Part shown: piece after piece, positions 52,124 to 61,462 of the stretch
How the letters are laid out: every line of letters starts with the position of its first letter
Position numbering within the stretch: position 1 is the stretch's first letter
Source of the DNA: Nonomuraea aurantiaca
GTDB taxonomy: Bacteria; Actinomycetota; Actinomycetes; Streptosporangiales; Streptosporangiaceae
Assembly (NCBI RefSeq): GCF_020215705.1
Contig: NZ_JAIWNB010000005.1
Coordinates: 1 to 64,000, forward strand
DNA: 64,000 bases
Direction of reading: 5' to 3'
Notes under the pieces: generated by a model
Told to the model about the DNA's origin: nothing
The model's input: the letters and a program-made list of their open reading frames with translations, nothing else
The model's database searches: none
Position numbers and translations under genes: made by a program

Positions 52124-52255
52124 GGAATCGGCCTCCCCCACAGATCGTTGATTCCATAGTCGCAGCGGCGTCAGCGATTGAAAATCCCATTGCTTCCGGC
52201 ATATGTAGCTCAGATACGGTGACATTCAACGTCGAAGGAACAGGAGCACCCCGCC

Positions 52256-52663
52256 ATGCCCGGCCCGCTGGTCGTCAACGACTCGGTCGTCATCCCGGAC
52301 GCCGAGCTCGTCTGGCGTTTCTCCCGCTCGTCAGGCCCGGGCGGCCAGGGCGTCAACACCACGGACAGCCGGGTCGAGCTCGTCTTCGACGTGTCCGCCA
52401 CCACGGCGCTGCCGCCGGAGCTCAAGGCCCGTGCCCTCGATCGGCTCGGCTCCCCTACGATCACCATCGCCGCGTCTGAATACCGCTCCCAGCTGCGCAA
52501 CCGCGAGGCCGCCGAACAGCGCCTGGCCCAGCGCATCCGCGAGGCCATCGCGCCTCCGCCCAAGCGCCGCCGCGCCACCAAGCCCAGCCGGGGCTCGGTC
52601 GAGCGTCGCATCGCCACCAAGAAGCTCCGCTCCGACGTCAAGCGCCTGCGCCGCAGCCCCTGA
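52256..52663 (+). CDS. arfB: alternative ribosome-rescue factor ArfB (peptidyl-tRNA hydrolase)
   Basis: A 135-residue release-factor-like protein. The catalytic GGQ is in FSRSSGPGGQGVNTTDSRVE near residue 30, and the C-terminal tail is Lys/Arg-rich (PPKRRRATKPSRGSVERR, KKLRSDVKRLRR), as required to enter the mRNA channel of stalled ribosomes. It hydrolyses peptidyl-tRNA on non-stop complexes. The length matches ArfB/YaeJ. It is a monocistronic gene. Confidence 0.95.
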   Translation: MPGPLVVNDSVVIPDAELVWRFSRSSGPGGQGVNTTDSRVELVFDVSATTALPPELKARALDRLGSPTITIAASEYRSQLRNREAAEQRLAQRIREAIAPPPKRRRATKPSRGSVERRIATKKLRSDVKRLRRSP

Positions 52664-52677
52664 CCCATGAGCCGGGA

Positions 52678-53241
52678 TTATGCCGAAGGTCCTGCCAGGA
52701 CGAGCCGGGGCGTGAACACGGGCCGCGTCCTGTGCGGTACGGGGCAGAGCTGGCCGACCACCTCCCGTACCTGGTCGCGCAGGTAGAGCGCCGTCAGACG
52801 GCCCTGGTCGTCGAAGTGCGGGCAGGTGGGCGAGAGGACCAGCTCGGTGCCCATCACGACCGCGCCCGCGCCGGTGAGCTCCTTGAACAGCTCGGCCTGC
52901 GCCCACATGGCGCCGCAGGCGCGCACGCTGGCGCTCATCACGGCAACGTGCTTGCCCGCCAGGCGCCCGCCGCTCGACATCCAGCGCAGCGCGTGACCCA
53001 GCTCGGCCGGCAGCAGGCTGTGCTCGGGGGCGGTGAGCAGCACCGCGTCGGACTCGTCCAGCTTGCGGAGCAGGCCCCCGACCTGCTCCGGCACGGGACC
53101 GAGGGAGTGGGGCGGAACCGTGCCGAGCCCCCGCCAGCACTCCAGGCGTGCTCCCCGGGGCAGCTCACCCTCCATCGCCTCCAGCAGCCTGGTGATGAAC
53201 GATCCCGCGTGGAGGCTCGCGGCGATCCCGAAGATTCTCAC
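52678..53241 (-). CDS. NAD(P)H-dependent FMN reductase-like flavoprotein
   Basis: A 187-residue flavodoxin-fold protein. GIAASLHAGSFITRLL corresponds to the FMN-phosphate loop (normally GSxRxxS, here without the Arg). DAVLLTAPEHSLLPAELGHALRW matches the YN-type loop before the helix, and KHVAVMSASVRACGA is the third strand region. It should reduce FMN or quinones with NAD(P)H. The unusual first loop makes the cofactor assignment less certain. It is convergent with arfB. Confidence 0.78.
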   Translation of the reverse strand: MRIFGIAASLHAGSFITRLLEAMEGELPRGARLECWRGLGTVPPHSLGPVPEQVGGLLRKLDESDAVLLTAPEHSLLPAELGHALRWMSSGGRLAGKHVAVMSASVRACGAMWAQAELFKELTGAGAVVMGTELVLSPTCPHFDDQGRLTALYLRDQVREVVGQLCPVPHRTRPVFTPRLVLAGPSA

Positions 53242-53358
53242 CCTTCACTCCCAGGGATGTTGATGTGTGGCCCGTAGTCGGGAACCTTCCCGATGTCGGG
53301 GATGTCCAAGACCATCTCCGGGTCAAGAGGGGGCACGGGCTTACCGGATGATGGACCC

Positions 53359-54351
53359 ATGGACTACGTACGCGTGGGAACGTCGGGGCTGAAGGTGTCG
53401 CGGATCGGCCTGGGCATGATGAGCTACGGCGACCCGGCGCACTCGCCCTGGTTCCTGCCCGAGGAGGCCGCCGAGCCGATCGTGCGCCGGGCGGTGGAGG
53501 GCGGGGTGACCTTCTTCGACACCGCCGACATGTACTCCGGCGGCGTCAGCGAGGAGATCACCGGCAGCCTGCTGCGCCGGCTCTTCGACCGTCGCGACGA
53601 CTACGTGCTGGCGACCAAGGTCGGTTACCCCATGGGCGAGGGGATCAACGATCGCGGGTTGTCGCGCAAGCACATCCTGGACTCGATCGACGCGTCACTG
53701 CGGCGGCTGGGCACCGACCACGTGGATCTCTACCAGATCCACCGCTGGGACGACGAGACGCCCGTCGAGGAGACCATGCGGGCCCTGGATGACGTGGTCA
53801 GGGCGGGCAAGGCCCGCTATATCGGGGCTTCCCTCATGTACGGCTGGCAGCTGGCCAAGGCGCAGCACGTGGCGAAGGCGGCAGGGTTGACCCGGTTCGT
53901 ATCGATGCAGACCCGCTACAACCTCGCCTACCGGGAGGAGGAGCGCGAGGTGCTCCCCTACTGTGCCGACCAGGGGCTGGGCGTGCTGCCCTACAGTCCG
54001 CTCGCCCGGGGCCTGCTGGCCGGCCGGGAAGGGCGGGCCACCGCCAGGGCGGCCCACGAGGACCGGGCGCCCGAGAACGACGGCGTCGTGGCGGCTCTGC
54101 GGGCCGTCGCCGGGGAGCGCGGCGTGCCGCCCGCGCGGGTGGCCCTGGCCTGGCTGCTCGGCGAGAAGCCCGGCGACGGCACGGCGGGCGGGCGTGCGGC
54201 GAGCGCCGTCGCCGCGCCGATCGTGGGGGCGACGCGCCCCGGCCACCTCGACGACGCGCTCGCCGCCGTGGACCTCGTCCTCACCCCTGACGAGGTCGCC
54301 CGCCTGGAGGCCCCTTACCGCCCGCGCGAACCGTTCGGCTACGGCTGGTGA
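53359..54351 (+). CDS. aldo/keto reductase
   Basis: A 330-residue TIM-barrel NADPH oxidoreductase from ATG 53359; an upstream in-frame start (53293) adds an unconserved segment. The catalytic tetrad appears as FFDTADMYSGG (Asp, Tyr), LATKVGYP (Lys) and QIHRWDDETP (His). The C-terminal IVGATRPGHLDDALAAVD binds the cofactor phosphate. The KVSRIGLGMMSYG start and layout fit the AKR11/YajO-like group. It reduces carbonyls of unknown origin. Confidence 0.92.
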   Translation: MDYVRVGTSGLKVSRIGLGMMSYGDPAHSPWFLPEEAAEPIVRRAVEGGVTFFDTADMYSGGVSEEITGSLLRRLFDRRDDYVLATKVGYPMGEGINDRGLSRKHILDSIDASLRRLGTDHVDLYQIHRWDDETPVEETMRALDDVVRAGKARYIGASLMYGWQLAKAQHVAKAAGLTRFVSMQTRYNLAYREEEREVLPYCADQGLGVLPYSPLARGLLAGREGRATARAAHEDRAPENDGVVAALRAVAGERGVPPARVALAWLLGEKPGDGTAGGRAASAVAAPIVGATRPGHLDDALAAVDLVLTPDEVARLEAPYRPREPFGYGW

Positions 54352-54375
54352 TCGGCAAACGGCCCGGAGGCTCGA

Positions 54376-55305
54376 TCAGCGCATGGCGGCGCGAGCCTTG
54401 CGCTCGGCCCGGCGCTCGACGAACCTGGCCGCCGTCGTCTCGGTCTTGGCCAGGAACTCGGCCAGCTCCTCCCGGGCCTGCTCCCCACTCGCGTCGAGGC
54501 CGGTCTTGTCGAACACCGCCCACTGCTTCAGCACCGGCATGAGCACGTCGTCGAGGTGCAGGCGCAGGTCGTAGATGCCCTCGTGGGCGATGATCATCGC
54601 CTTGCGGGTGAAGCCCTCGATGCTGGAGCCGGGCATCTGGAAGGTCTTCACGACGTCGGTCACGGCGCGCATGGTCTGGTTGGGGTCCAGCTCGAAGGCG
54701 GCCTTGAGCAGGTTGCGGTAGAAGAGCATGTGCAGGTTCTCGTCGGCGGCGATCCTGGCCAGCAGCCGCTCGCAGCCCTCGTCGCCGGAGGCCCGGCCGG
54801 TGTTGCGGTGCGCGATGCGGGTGGCCAGCTCCTGGAAGGAGACGTAGGCGAGCTGCTCCAGCATGGTGCCGTACTCGGTGATGAAGCCCGACTCCATGTG
54901 CGTCATGCGGGCGCGCTCCAGCGCGACCGGGTCGACCGCGCGCGTCACCGTGAGGTAGTCGCGGATCGCGACGCCGTGCCGGCCCTCCTCGGCGGTCCAG
55001 CGGTGCACCCAGGTGCCCCAGGCGCCGTCCCGGCCGAACGTGGTGGCGATCTCGTGGTGGTAGCTGGGCAGGTTGTCCTCGGTGAGGAGGTTGACGATGA
55101 GCGAGATCCGGGCGGCCTCGGGCAGCTTCGAGTCGCTGTCCTGCCAAGCCTCGCCGCCATAGACGCCGTCGAAGTCGCGGCCTTCGCTCCACGGAATGTA
55201 CTCGTGCGGGAACCACTCTTTCGCCATCGAGTTGTGGCGGTCCAGCTCCCCGGCGACCACGGGCTCCAGCTCGTGCAGAAGTTGCGTCTGCGTCATCGCC
55301 ATCAA
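54376..55305 (-). CDS. acyl-ACP desaturase (soluble diiron)
   Basis: A 309-residue FA_desaturase_2 protein. The diiron ligands are in TAEEGRHG (ExxH) and AADENLHMLFY (DExxH variant), with further Glu in LLTEDNLPSYH and the helix MESGFITEYG. It inserts a cis double bond into acyl-ACP using ferredoxin and O2, adjusting membrane lipids (DesA-like in mycobacteria). The start codon follows GGAGA. A perfect 14-bp palindrome lies 18 bp upstream of it, suggesting repression by a TetR-type lipid regulator encoded elsewhere. Confidence 0.92.
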   Translation of the reverse strand: MMAMTQTQLLHELEPVVAGELDRHNSMAKEWFPHEYIPWSEGRDFDGVYGGEAWQDSDSKLPEAARISLIVNLLTEDNLPSYHHEIATTFGRDGAWGTWVHRWTAEEGRHGVAIRDYLTVTRAVDPVALERARMTHMESGFITEYGTMLEQLAYVSFQELATRIAHRNTGRASGDEGCERLLARIAADENLHMLFYRNLLKAAFELDPNQTMRAVTDVVKTFQMPGSSIEGFTRKAMIIAHEGIYDLRLHLDDVLMPVLKQWAVFDKTGLDASGEQAREELAEFLAKTETTAARFVERRAERKARAAMR

Positions 55306-55322
55306 GATCGTCTCCCTGTAGG

Positions 55323-55336
55323 TTACGGTACCGTAA
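55323..55336. promoter_or_regulatory. 14-bp perfect palindrome upstream of the desaturase
   Basis: TTACGGTACCGTAA lies 18 bp upstream of the desaturase start and 44 bp from the divergent Nudix gene. It is flanked by GTTAGGCTAC. Position and symmetry fit an operator for a dimeric regulator. Confidence 0.6.
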
Positions 55337-55379
55337 GTTAGGCTACCCCAAGGTCATAGCGGCCAAATAGGGTGGTCGT

Positions 55380-55847
55380 ATGCGACCGAGCGTCCGTGGT
55401 GTCCTTCTTGATCATGACGAGCGATTGGTGATCTTCCGCCGGACGGTGCCGGGGCGCCAGGTCTACTGGTCCGTACCCGGCGGCCACGTCGAGCCTCAGG
55501 ACGCGACCCTGGAGCACACGCTGCACAGGGAACTGCTGGAGGAGCTGGGCGCGACGGTCTCGGGCGTGACCCCGCTGACCACGGTCACCTATCCGTGGCA
55601 GGGCGAGGTCAAGACTCAGCACGTATATGGCTGCCGTCTCATCGACATGGACCCGGCCCTGCGGCACGGGCCCGAGTTCGAGGACCCGTCGCGCGGCGTC
55701 TACGAGGTCGTACGGCTGCCGCTGCGGAAGACGGAGATCACCTCGCGGCACGTCGTCCCCGAGGCCGTGGCCGCCTACCTGTCGCGCAACATCAGCGCGC
55801 TGCCGCGCCTCATCGGCGGTCCTCGATCTCCCACAGATGGTCGATGA
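55380..55847 (+). CDS. Nudix hydrolase with an altered Nudix box
   Basis: A 155-residue protein with the Nudix fold. RGVLLDHDERLVIFRR and SVPGGHVEP lead to LEHTLHRELLEELGATV. Against GX5EX7REUXEEXGU the first Glu is Asp and one extra residue lies before RE, so the box is irregular, but the metal-binding REUxEE is intact. It probably hydrolyses a nucleoside diphosphate derivative. The 3' end overlaps the convergent DinB-like gene by 38 bp. Confidence 0.88.
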   Translation: MRPSVRGVLLDHDERLVIFRRTVPGRQVYWSVPGGHVEPQDATLEHTLHRELLEELGATVSGVTPLTTVTYPWQGEVKTQHVYGCRLIDMDPALRHGPEFEDPSRGVYEVVRLPLRKTEITSRHVVPEAVAAYLSRNISALPRLIGGPRSPTDGR

Positions 55848-56433
55848 CGTGCCAGGCCGTGCGCCGCACGGCGTAGGCGGGCGGCCAGCCGGTGGTCTGC
55901 GGCGGCTGCCAGGGGCGTGACAGCACCTCGGCCAGCTCCTCGCGCATGGCGTCGCGGTCCGCCGGGTTCTTGTAGGGCTTGTACCGTACGTCCACCTTCC
56001 GGGCGTAGGAGCGCTCCGCCTCCACGACGTGCGCCACGACCTTCGACAGGTCGCGCCCGCCGCCCCGCGGGCCCTTGCGCAGGTCCTCCGGCGACTCGGC
56101 GGCGACCTCGTCGAACAGCTCCCAGGCGGCGCGCAGCAGCGCCACCCGGCGGCGCGCGGTCTCGGCGTCGATCGGCTCCTGGTCGAGCTCGGGGATCGCG
56201 AACGGCGCGCCGAAGTCGGTCATCTCGCTGCCCGGCTCGCGGGCGACCACCACGGGATCGCCCGGCTCGAACGGCAGCCCGGCCCGCTCGGCGATCGGCC
56301 GGTAGCGGGGCGCGTAGTCCACGAGCAGGTCGATGGCCGCCTCCTCACCCTTGGCCACGCGGCACCAGCCGGGCCACTCCAGCGAGCAGGCGAAGACCTT
56401 CTTGGGGCCGACCTCCAGGTAGATATGCGTCAT
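55810..56433 (-). CDS. DinB-like protein of unknown function
   Basis: From ATG 56431-56433 the product has 207 residues. The N-terminus MTHIYLEVGPKKVFACSLEW is a small beta unit with a WPGWCRV segment. The rest is helical, with His residues in LSKVVAHVVEAERSYA and RRTAWHVIDHLWEIEDR spaced as in DinB-type four-helix metal proteins. Its function is unknown. Its 3' end overlaps the Nudix gene and its start is 43 bp downstream (leftward) of the NagD-like gene, so it is likely co-transcribed with that gene. Confidence 0.7.
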   Translation of the reverse strand: MTHIYLEVGPKKVFACSLEWPGWCRVAKGEEAAIDLLVDYAPRYRPIAERAGLPFEPGDPVVVAREPGSEMTDFGAPFAIPELDQEPIDAETARRRVALLRAAWELFDEVAAESPEDLRKGPRGGGRDLSKVVAHVVEAERSYARKVDVRYKPYKNPADRDAMREELAEVLSRPWQPPQTTGWPPAYAVRRTAWHVIDHLWEIEDRR

Positions 56434-56475
56434 ACGGGGCACCTTGCCAGGCTTACCTGCCACCAAGTGTCAGGA

Positions 56476-57264
56476 TCAGATCAGATCTATGAGGTCCGCC
56501 ACCGAGTCGACGACCAGCGACGGCCGGAACGGGAAGCGGTCGATCTGCTCTCGCTGGGTGACGCCGGTGAGCACCAGGATCGTGTAGAGCCCGGCCTCCA
56601 TCCCGCACACGATGTCGGTGTCCATCCGGTCGCCGATCATCGCGGTGGTCTCGCTGTGGGCCTCGATCTCGTTGAGCGCGCTGCGCATCATCCGCGGGTT
56701 GGGCTTGCCGACGAAGTAGGGCTCGACGTCGGTGGCCTTGGTGATCATCGCGGCGACCGCGCCGCAGGCGGGCAGTGAGCCCTCGGTGGACGGGCCGACC
56801 GGGTCCGGGTTCGTGGCGATGAAGCGGGCGCCGCCCTCGATGAGGCGGATCGCCCGGGTGATCTGGGTGAAGCTGTAGGTACGCGTCTCGCCGAGCACCA
56901 CGTAGTCAGGGTCGAGGTCGGTCAGCACGTACCCGACCTCGTGCAGCGCGGTGGTCAGCCCGGCCTCGCCGATCACGTAGGCGGAGCCGCCCGGCCGCTG
57001 GTCGTCGAGGAACTGGGCGGTGGCCAGCGCCGAGGTCCAGATCGACTCGGCGGGCACCTCCAGACCGGCGTTCGCCAGACGCACCGACAGGTCCCGCTGG
57101 GTGTAGATGGAGTTGTTCGTCAGCACCCGGAATTTCTTGCCGGACTCGCTGAGCCGCTTGATGAACACATCCGCACCCGGGACGGGCCTGCCCTCGTGTA
57201 CGAGGACGCCGTCCATGTCGGAAAGCCAGGAGTTGATCCGCTTACGCTGAGTCACGCGGCCCAT
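56476..57264 (-). CDS. HAD-IIA family sugar-phosphatase-like hydrolase (NagD-like)
   Basis: A 262-residue HAD hydrolase with a large C2 cap. Motif [12 protein letters not shown] (both Asp present), motif II LTNNS, the Lys in VGKPNPRMM and motif [14 protein letters not shown] are all conserved, with GVTQREQ late in the chain as in NagD/PNP-phosphatase types. It probably dephosphorylates a sugar phosphate or nucleotide as housekeeping. The length is normal. Confidence 0.92.
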   Translation of the reverse strand: MGRVTQRKRINSWLSDMDGVLVHEGRPVPGADVFIKRLSESGKKFRVLTNNSIYTQRDLSVRLANAGLEVPAESIWTSALATAQFLDDQRPGGSAYVIGEAGLTTALHEVGYVLTDLDPDYVVLGETRTYSFTQITRAIRLIEGGARFIATNPDPVGPSTEGSLPACGAVAAMITKATDVEPYFVGKPNPRMMRSALNEIEAHSETTAMIGDRMDTDIVCGMEAGLYTILVLTGVTQREQIDRFPFRPSLVVDSVADLIDLI

Positions 57265-57308
57265 CGTACAGAGTGTCCCTTATCGACTTCCCGACCAGCA
57301 CATGAAGA

Positions 57309-58508
57309 ATGTTGTTCATGTCGTTCACTGAATCCGCGCGCGACCTGCGGGACGAGCTCGTCCGGCTGCGTCGGTCACTGCACACCACTCCTGAGATCGG
57401 CCTCGCGCTGCCGCGCACCCAGGAGAAGGTCCTCGCCGCGCTCGACGGGCTGCCCCTGGAGATCACCACCGGCAAGGCGCTCAGCTCGATCACCGCCGTG
57501 CTCAGGGGCGGCCGGCCGGGCCCGGCGGTGCTGCTGCGCGGCGACATGGACGCGCTGCCGGTCACCGAGCGCAATGATCTGCCCTACCGCTCGCAGATCG
57601 ACGGGCAGATGCACGCGTGCGGCCACGACCTGCACACCACCATGCTCGCCGGCGCCGCGCACCTGCTCAGCGCGCGGCGCGCGGAGCTGGCCGGGGACGT
57701 CATCTTCATGTTCCAGCCGGGTGAGGAGGGCCACGAGGGCGCCAAGCACATGATCGAGGAGGGCGTGCTCGACGCGGCGGGCGCGCGGCCCGTCGCCGCG
57801 TACGGGATGCACGTCGTCTCGTCGATGCTGCCCCCGGGCCTGTTCGCCTCCCGGCCCGGACCGCTCATGGCCGCGGCCGACGTGTTCGAGGTGACGGTGA
57901 AGGGGCGCGGCGGGCACGGCTCCAGCCCGCACCGGGCGCTCGACCCCATCCAGGCGGGCTGCGAGATGGTGACATCGCTGCAGGCGATGGTGACCAGGAC
58001 GTTCGACGTGTTCGACCCCGTCGTGGTCACGGTCGGTTCCTTCCACGGGGGCACGGCCGACAACGTGATCCCGGACGAGGCGCGCTTCGAGGCGACAGTG
58101 CGCACGTTCTCGCCGGGCAACCGGACGCTGGTGAAGCGGCGGCTGGTGGAGGTGGTCGAGGGCGTCGCGGCCGCGCACGGGCTGTCGGTCGAGACGTCGT
58201 TCGGCATGGGCTACCCGGTCACCGTGAACGATCCCACCGAGACGGATTTCGTCTCCAGGACCGCCGACGAGCTGTTCGGGCCCGGGCGCTACTTCGTCTC
58301 GCCGCAGCCGGTGATGGGCTCGGAGGACTTCTCGTACGTGCTGGAGGCCGTCCCGGGGGCGTTCGTCTTCCTGGGAGCCTGCCCGCCCGACCGGGACCCG
58401 GCCACCGCGCCGTACAACCACTCCCCCGAGGCGCAGTTCGACGACTCCGTGCTGCCGGACGGCGCCGCCCTGTACGCCTCCCTGGCGCTGTCCCGGCTGG
58501 CGTCGTGA
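57309..58508 (+). CDS. M20-family amidohydrolase
   Basis: A 399-residue metal-dependent amidohydrolase of the HipO/AmhX type. MHACGHDLHTTM, QPGEEGHEGAKHM and GMHV contribute ligands, and the dimerisation domain contains GRGGHGSSPHRALDPIQAG. Near the end GSEDFSYVLEAVPG carries the last His-substituting Glu region. Such enzymes cleave N-acyl amino acids, hippurate or auxin conjugates. ATG 57318 is an alternative start three codons in; neither has a strong ribosome site. The alcohol dehydrogenase follows 15 bp later, so they may share a transcript. Confidence 0.92.
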   Translation: MLFMSFTESARDLRDELVRLRRSLHTTPEIGLALPRTQEKVLAALDGLPLEITTGKALSSITAVLRGGRPGPAVLLRGDMDALPVTERNDLPYRSQIDGQMHACGHDLHTTMLAGAAHLLSARRAELAGDVIFMFQPGEEGHEGAKHMIEEGVLDAAGARPVAAYGMHVVSSMLPPGLFASRPGPLMAAADVFEVTVKGRGGHGSSPHRALDPIQAGCEMVTSLQAMVTRTFDVFDPVVVTVGSFHGGTADNVIPDEARFEATVRTFSPGNRTLVKRRLVEVVEGVAAAHGLSVETSFGMGYPVTVNDPTETDFVSRTADELFGPGRYFVSPQPVMGSEDFSYVLEAVPGAFVFLGACPPDRDPATAPYNHSPEAQFDDSVLPDGAALYASLALSRLAS

Positions 58509-58523
58509 GCTGAGGGGGCCTCG

Positions 58524-59486
58524 ATGAAGGCGTGGATTCCGGATCCGGACCGGCTGCTGGTCCTGGTGGACAAGCCCATGCCGGAGCCGGGTGTCGGAGA
58601 GGTGCTGGTCCAGGTCGAGGCCTGCGGTGTGTGCCGGACCGACCTGCACCTGGTCGAAGGTGATCTGCCGCCCCGGCACCCCGCGATCTCGCCCGGCCAC
58701 CAGGTGGTCGGGCGCGTGGTCAGCGGGGACGGGGACGTCGGGCAGCGGGTCGGGGTCGCCTGGCTCCGGTGGACCTGCGGCGCCTGCCGGTTCTGCCTGG
58801 ACGGTAAAGAAAATCTTTGCCTTTCGTCGGCCCACACCGGGTGGGATGCCGACGGCGGTTACGCGGAGTATCTGACCGTGCCCGCCGCCTACGTCTACGC
58901 CCTGCCCGAAGGGCCGCCCGCCGAGAAGCTGGCGCCCTTGCTGTGCGCCGGGATCGTGGGCTATCGGGCGTTGCTCCGCTGCGACCTGCCGGAGGGCGGC
59001 CGGCTCGGGGTCTACGGGTTCGGCGCGTCCGCCCACCTGACCGCGCAGGCGGCGATCGCCCAAGGGGCCGTCGTCCACGTGGTCACCAGGTCCCGCGCCG
59101 CCAGGGGGCTGGCCCTGGAGCTGGGCGCCGCCTCCGCCGGAGACCGGCCGCCCGAGCCGCTGGACTCGGCCCTCCTGTTCGCGCCCGTGGGCGATCTGGT
59201 GCCCGTGGCGCTGGCGGCGCTCGACCGGGGCGGCACGCTCGCCGTGGCCGGGATCCACCTCACCGACATCCCCCCGCTGAACTACGAGCGCCACCTCTTC
59301 CAGGAACGAACACTACGGAGCGTGACCGCCAACACCCGGGCCGATGGACGGGCCTATCTGGACCTGGCACTCGGGCGTCCGCCGCACGTGACGACGACCC
59401 GCTATCCCTTCGACAGGGCCGCTTCCGCGCTCCGCGATCTGGCAGATGGGCAGGTCAACGGGGCTGCGGTGCTTATGCTGGGCTGA
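58524..59486 (+). CDS. zinc-dependent alcohol dehydrogenase (AdhA-like MDR)
   Basis: A 320-residue medium-chain dehydrogenase. Catalytic zinc ligands are in GVCRTDLH and PGHQVVG (Gln replaces the usual Glu after His), with the third Cys in [12 protein letters not shown]. Structural zinc comes from the [15 protein letters not shown] four-Cys lobe. The Rossmann motif is [13 protein letters not shown]. Such AdhA-like proteins oxidise primary alcohols with NAD(P). GAGGGGG precedes the ATG. It is followed by a strong hairpin terminator. Confidence 0.92.
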   Translation: MKAWIPDPDRLLVLVDKPMPEPGVGEVLVQVEACGVCRTDLHLVEGDLPPRHPAISPGHQVVGRVVSGDGDVGQRVGVAWLRWTCGACRFCLDGKENLCLSSAHTGWDADGGYAEYLTVPAAYVYALPEGPPAEKLAPLLCAGIVGYRALLRCDLPEGGRLGVYGFGASAHLTAQAAIAQGAVVHVVTRSRAARGLALELGAASAGDRPPEPLDSALLFAPVGDLVPVALAALDRGGTLAVAGIHLTDIPPLNYERHLFQERTLRSVTANTRADGRAYLDLALGRPPHVTTTRYPFDRAASALRDLADGQVNGAAVLMLG

Positions 59487-59503
59487 TGGCGCCGAGCGCC
59501 ATC
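59485..59503 (+). terminator. hairpin right after the alcohol dehydrogenase stop
   Basis: GATGGCGC-CGA-GCGCCATC is a perfect 8-bp stem beginning inside the TGA stop codon. No T-run. Confidence 0.65.
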
Positions 59504-59554
59504 GACATGGGGCATGAAGGAAAGTTACATTAGCCTCACAACATCTGGAGATTA

Positions 59555-59583
59555 TTGACGTGACCTGTGCGTGACCGTAGGGT
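59555..59583 (+). promoter_or_regulatory. vegetative-type promoter for the peptide ABC operon
   Basis: TTGACG (59555-59560), a 17-bp spacer and TAGGGT (59578-59583) fit the housekeeping sigma factor. The transcript would start near 59590, about 45 nt before the first start codon. Confidence 0.6.
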
Positions 59584-59635
59584 CCGGCTAATCCCACGCG
59601 ATCCTCAGCAGGTCCGACACTCCCCGGAGCGGTAC

Positions 59636-61459
59636 ATGAAGCGACTAGCAGCGGTAGTAGCGTTGCTGGGCCTGGCCACTGCCACAGCGTGCAGCAGTGG
59701 CTCCACCAACAAGTCCAGCTCGGGCGGTGGTGGCGGGCTCTTCACCACGATCGACGTCAACCGGCCCGGCCTCGACGCCTCGGCCCCGGCCAACCCGTAC
59801 AACCCCAAGGGCAACTCGTTCTCAGGCTTCAACGCGATGAGAATCGCGTGGGTCAAGAACCACCTGACGGACCCGAACCAGGCTCTGCCCGGCATCGCGG
59901 CGAGCTGGGAGATCGCGCCGGACAACTCCGCGATCACGCTGAAGCTCCAGCCGAACGCCAAGTGGTCCGACGGCAAGCCGGTCACCGCCGAGGACGTCAA
60001 GATGTCCATCGGCATCGCCTACACGCAGGGGAGCACGGCCTTCTCGGTCACCCCGGGCGCGGCGGGCGCCGCCGCCGAGGTCACAGTCGTCGACAACCAG
60101 ACCTTGAAGATCACGCAGGACATGGCCAGCCCCAGTCCGAAGTTCGCCCGCGGCGTGCTCGACACGGCCGTCCTGCCCGCCCACGTGTGGAGCAGCGTCC
60201 TTCCCGCGGACTTCTGGGACAAGCTCAAGACCGCCCGAGGCGACGGCGCGGAGGCCGAGAAGGCCCGTACGGAGATCACCGCCATCGGCCAGAAGGTGAT
60301 CGCCTTCGCCCCGCCCAAGGACGTCTCCGCCGGCCCGTTCGTCCTGGAGCGGGTCAACCCCGGAGAAGCCCTGCTGGTCAAGAACAAGAACTTCTACAAC
60401 GCCGCCAAGGTGGCTCCGGCGCAGGTGAAGTTCCTCAACTACACCGGCAACGAGCAGATCTGGAACTACCTCACCGCCGGCAAGCTCGACCAGTCCGGAT
60501 TCGTCGCCGCTCCCACGGACGTGATGAACCGGATCAAGCAGGGTCCGGGCAACGAGGTCATCAAGGGCTACTCGCCGGTCGCCGTGAGCATGGCCTTCAA
60601 CCAGTCCAAGAAGCCCTATGACAACGTGCACGTGCGCAGGGGCCTGGCCTACCTCATCGACCGCGACCAGGTCACCAAGGTCGCCTCGCCCGAGGGCGGC
60701 ACGCCGGCCGTCACGACCAGCGGCATCCACCAGAAGGCCGCGCAGGCCTGGATCCCCGACACGCTTCCGAAGCTCGACCCGTACAAGCCCGACGCGGCCA
60801 AGGCCGAGGCGGAGTTCAAGTCGGCCGGGCTGACGAAGAAGGACGGCAAGTGGACGCTGGCCGACGGCAAGCCGTGGAAGGTGTCCATGCACGCGCCGGC
60901 CGGCTTCTCCGACTGGCTGTCGGCGCAGGAGAACATCAAGAGCCAGCTGATCAAGGCCGGCATCGACGCGGAGATCCAGACCAGCCCCGACTACCCCGTC
61001 TACCTCGAGGAGCTGGCGGCGGGCAAGTATGACGTGGGCTTCTGGCTCATGGCGCTCGGCCCGGCGCCGTACGACATCTTCCAGCGCCTCTACGGCGCCT
61101 CCAACGGCTGGACCAACGTCGCGGGCAAGATCGAGCACTCCCCGGCGGGCAAGAACGGCAACTGGATGGGCGGCCCCGAACAGATCGAGGTCGACGGCGC
61201 CAAGATCGACCCGGGTGAGCTGACCGGCAAGCTGAACTCGGCCAACGAGGAGGCCGCCAAGCCGATCATGGCGCAGCTGGCGAAGGCGGCCAACCAGGAC
61301 CTGCCGGTCATCCAGCTCTGGGACTACGTCAACAACCAGTTCGTCAACAACAGCCGATTCACCGGCTGGCCCCACGACGACGAGATCCTTCGTCTCGGCA
61401 CCGGCGTCCTCGCCTCCGGTGTGTGGATCCAGCTCGGCATGGTCAAGTCGAAGCAGTAA
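59636..61459 (+). CDS. peptide ABC transporter substrate-binding lipoprotein (SBP family 5)
   Basis: From ATG 59636 (GGAG at 6-nt spacing) the precursor has 607 residues. The lipoprotein signal has lipobox ATAC (Cys19). ITLKLQPNAKWSDGKPVTAEDV is the SBP_bac_5 hallmark, followed by the large lobe II and QESVNI-like text (AVSMAFNQSKKPYDNVHVRRGL, VASPEGGTPAVT). It captures oligopeptides or related solutes. It is first in an operon with two permeases and an ATPase; the ligand could also be a glycopeptide or siderophore-like molecule. Confidence 0.93.
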   Translation: MKRLAAVVALLGLATATACSSGSTNKSSSGGGGGLFTTIDVNRPGLDASAPANPYNPKGNSFSGFNAMRIAWVKNHLTDPNQALPGIAASWEIAPDNSAITLKLQPNAKWSDGKPVTAEDVKMSIGIAYTQGSTAFSVTPGAAGAAAEVTVVDNQTLKITQDMASPSPKFARGVLDTAVLPAHVWSSVLPADFWDKLKTARGDGAEAEKARTEITAIGQKVIAFAPPKDVSAGPFVLERVNPGEALLVKNKNFYNAAKVAPAQVKFLNYTGNEQIWNYLTAGKLDQSGFVAAPTDVMNRIKQGPGNEVIKGYSPVAVSMAFNQSKKPYDNVHVRRGLAYLIDRDQVTKVASPEGGTPAVTTSGIHQKAAQAWIPDTLPKLDPYKPDAAKAEAEFKSAGLTKKDGKWTLADGKPWKVSMHAPAGFSDWLSAQENIKSQLIKAGIDAEIQTSPDYPVYLEELAAGKYDVGFWLMALGPAPYDIFQRLYGASNGWTNVAGKIEHSPAGKNGNWMGGPEQIEVDGAKIDPGELTGKLNSANEEAAKPIMAQLAKAANQDLPVIQLWDYVNNQFVNNSRFTGWPHDDEILRLGTGVLASGVWIQLGMVKSKQ

Positions 61460-61462
61460 CTT

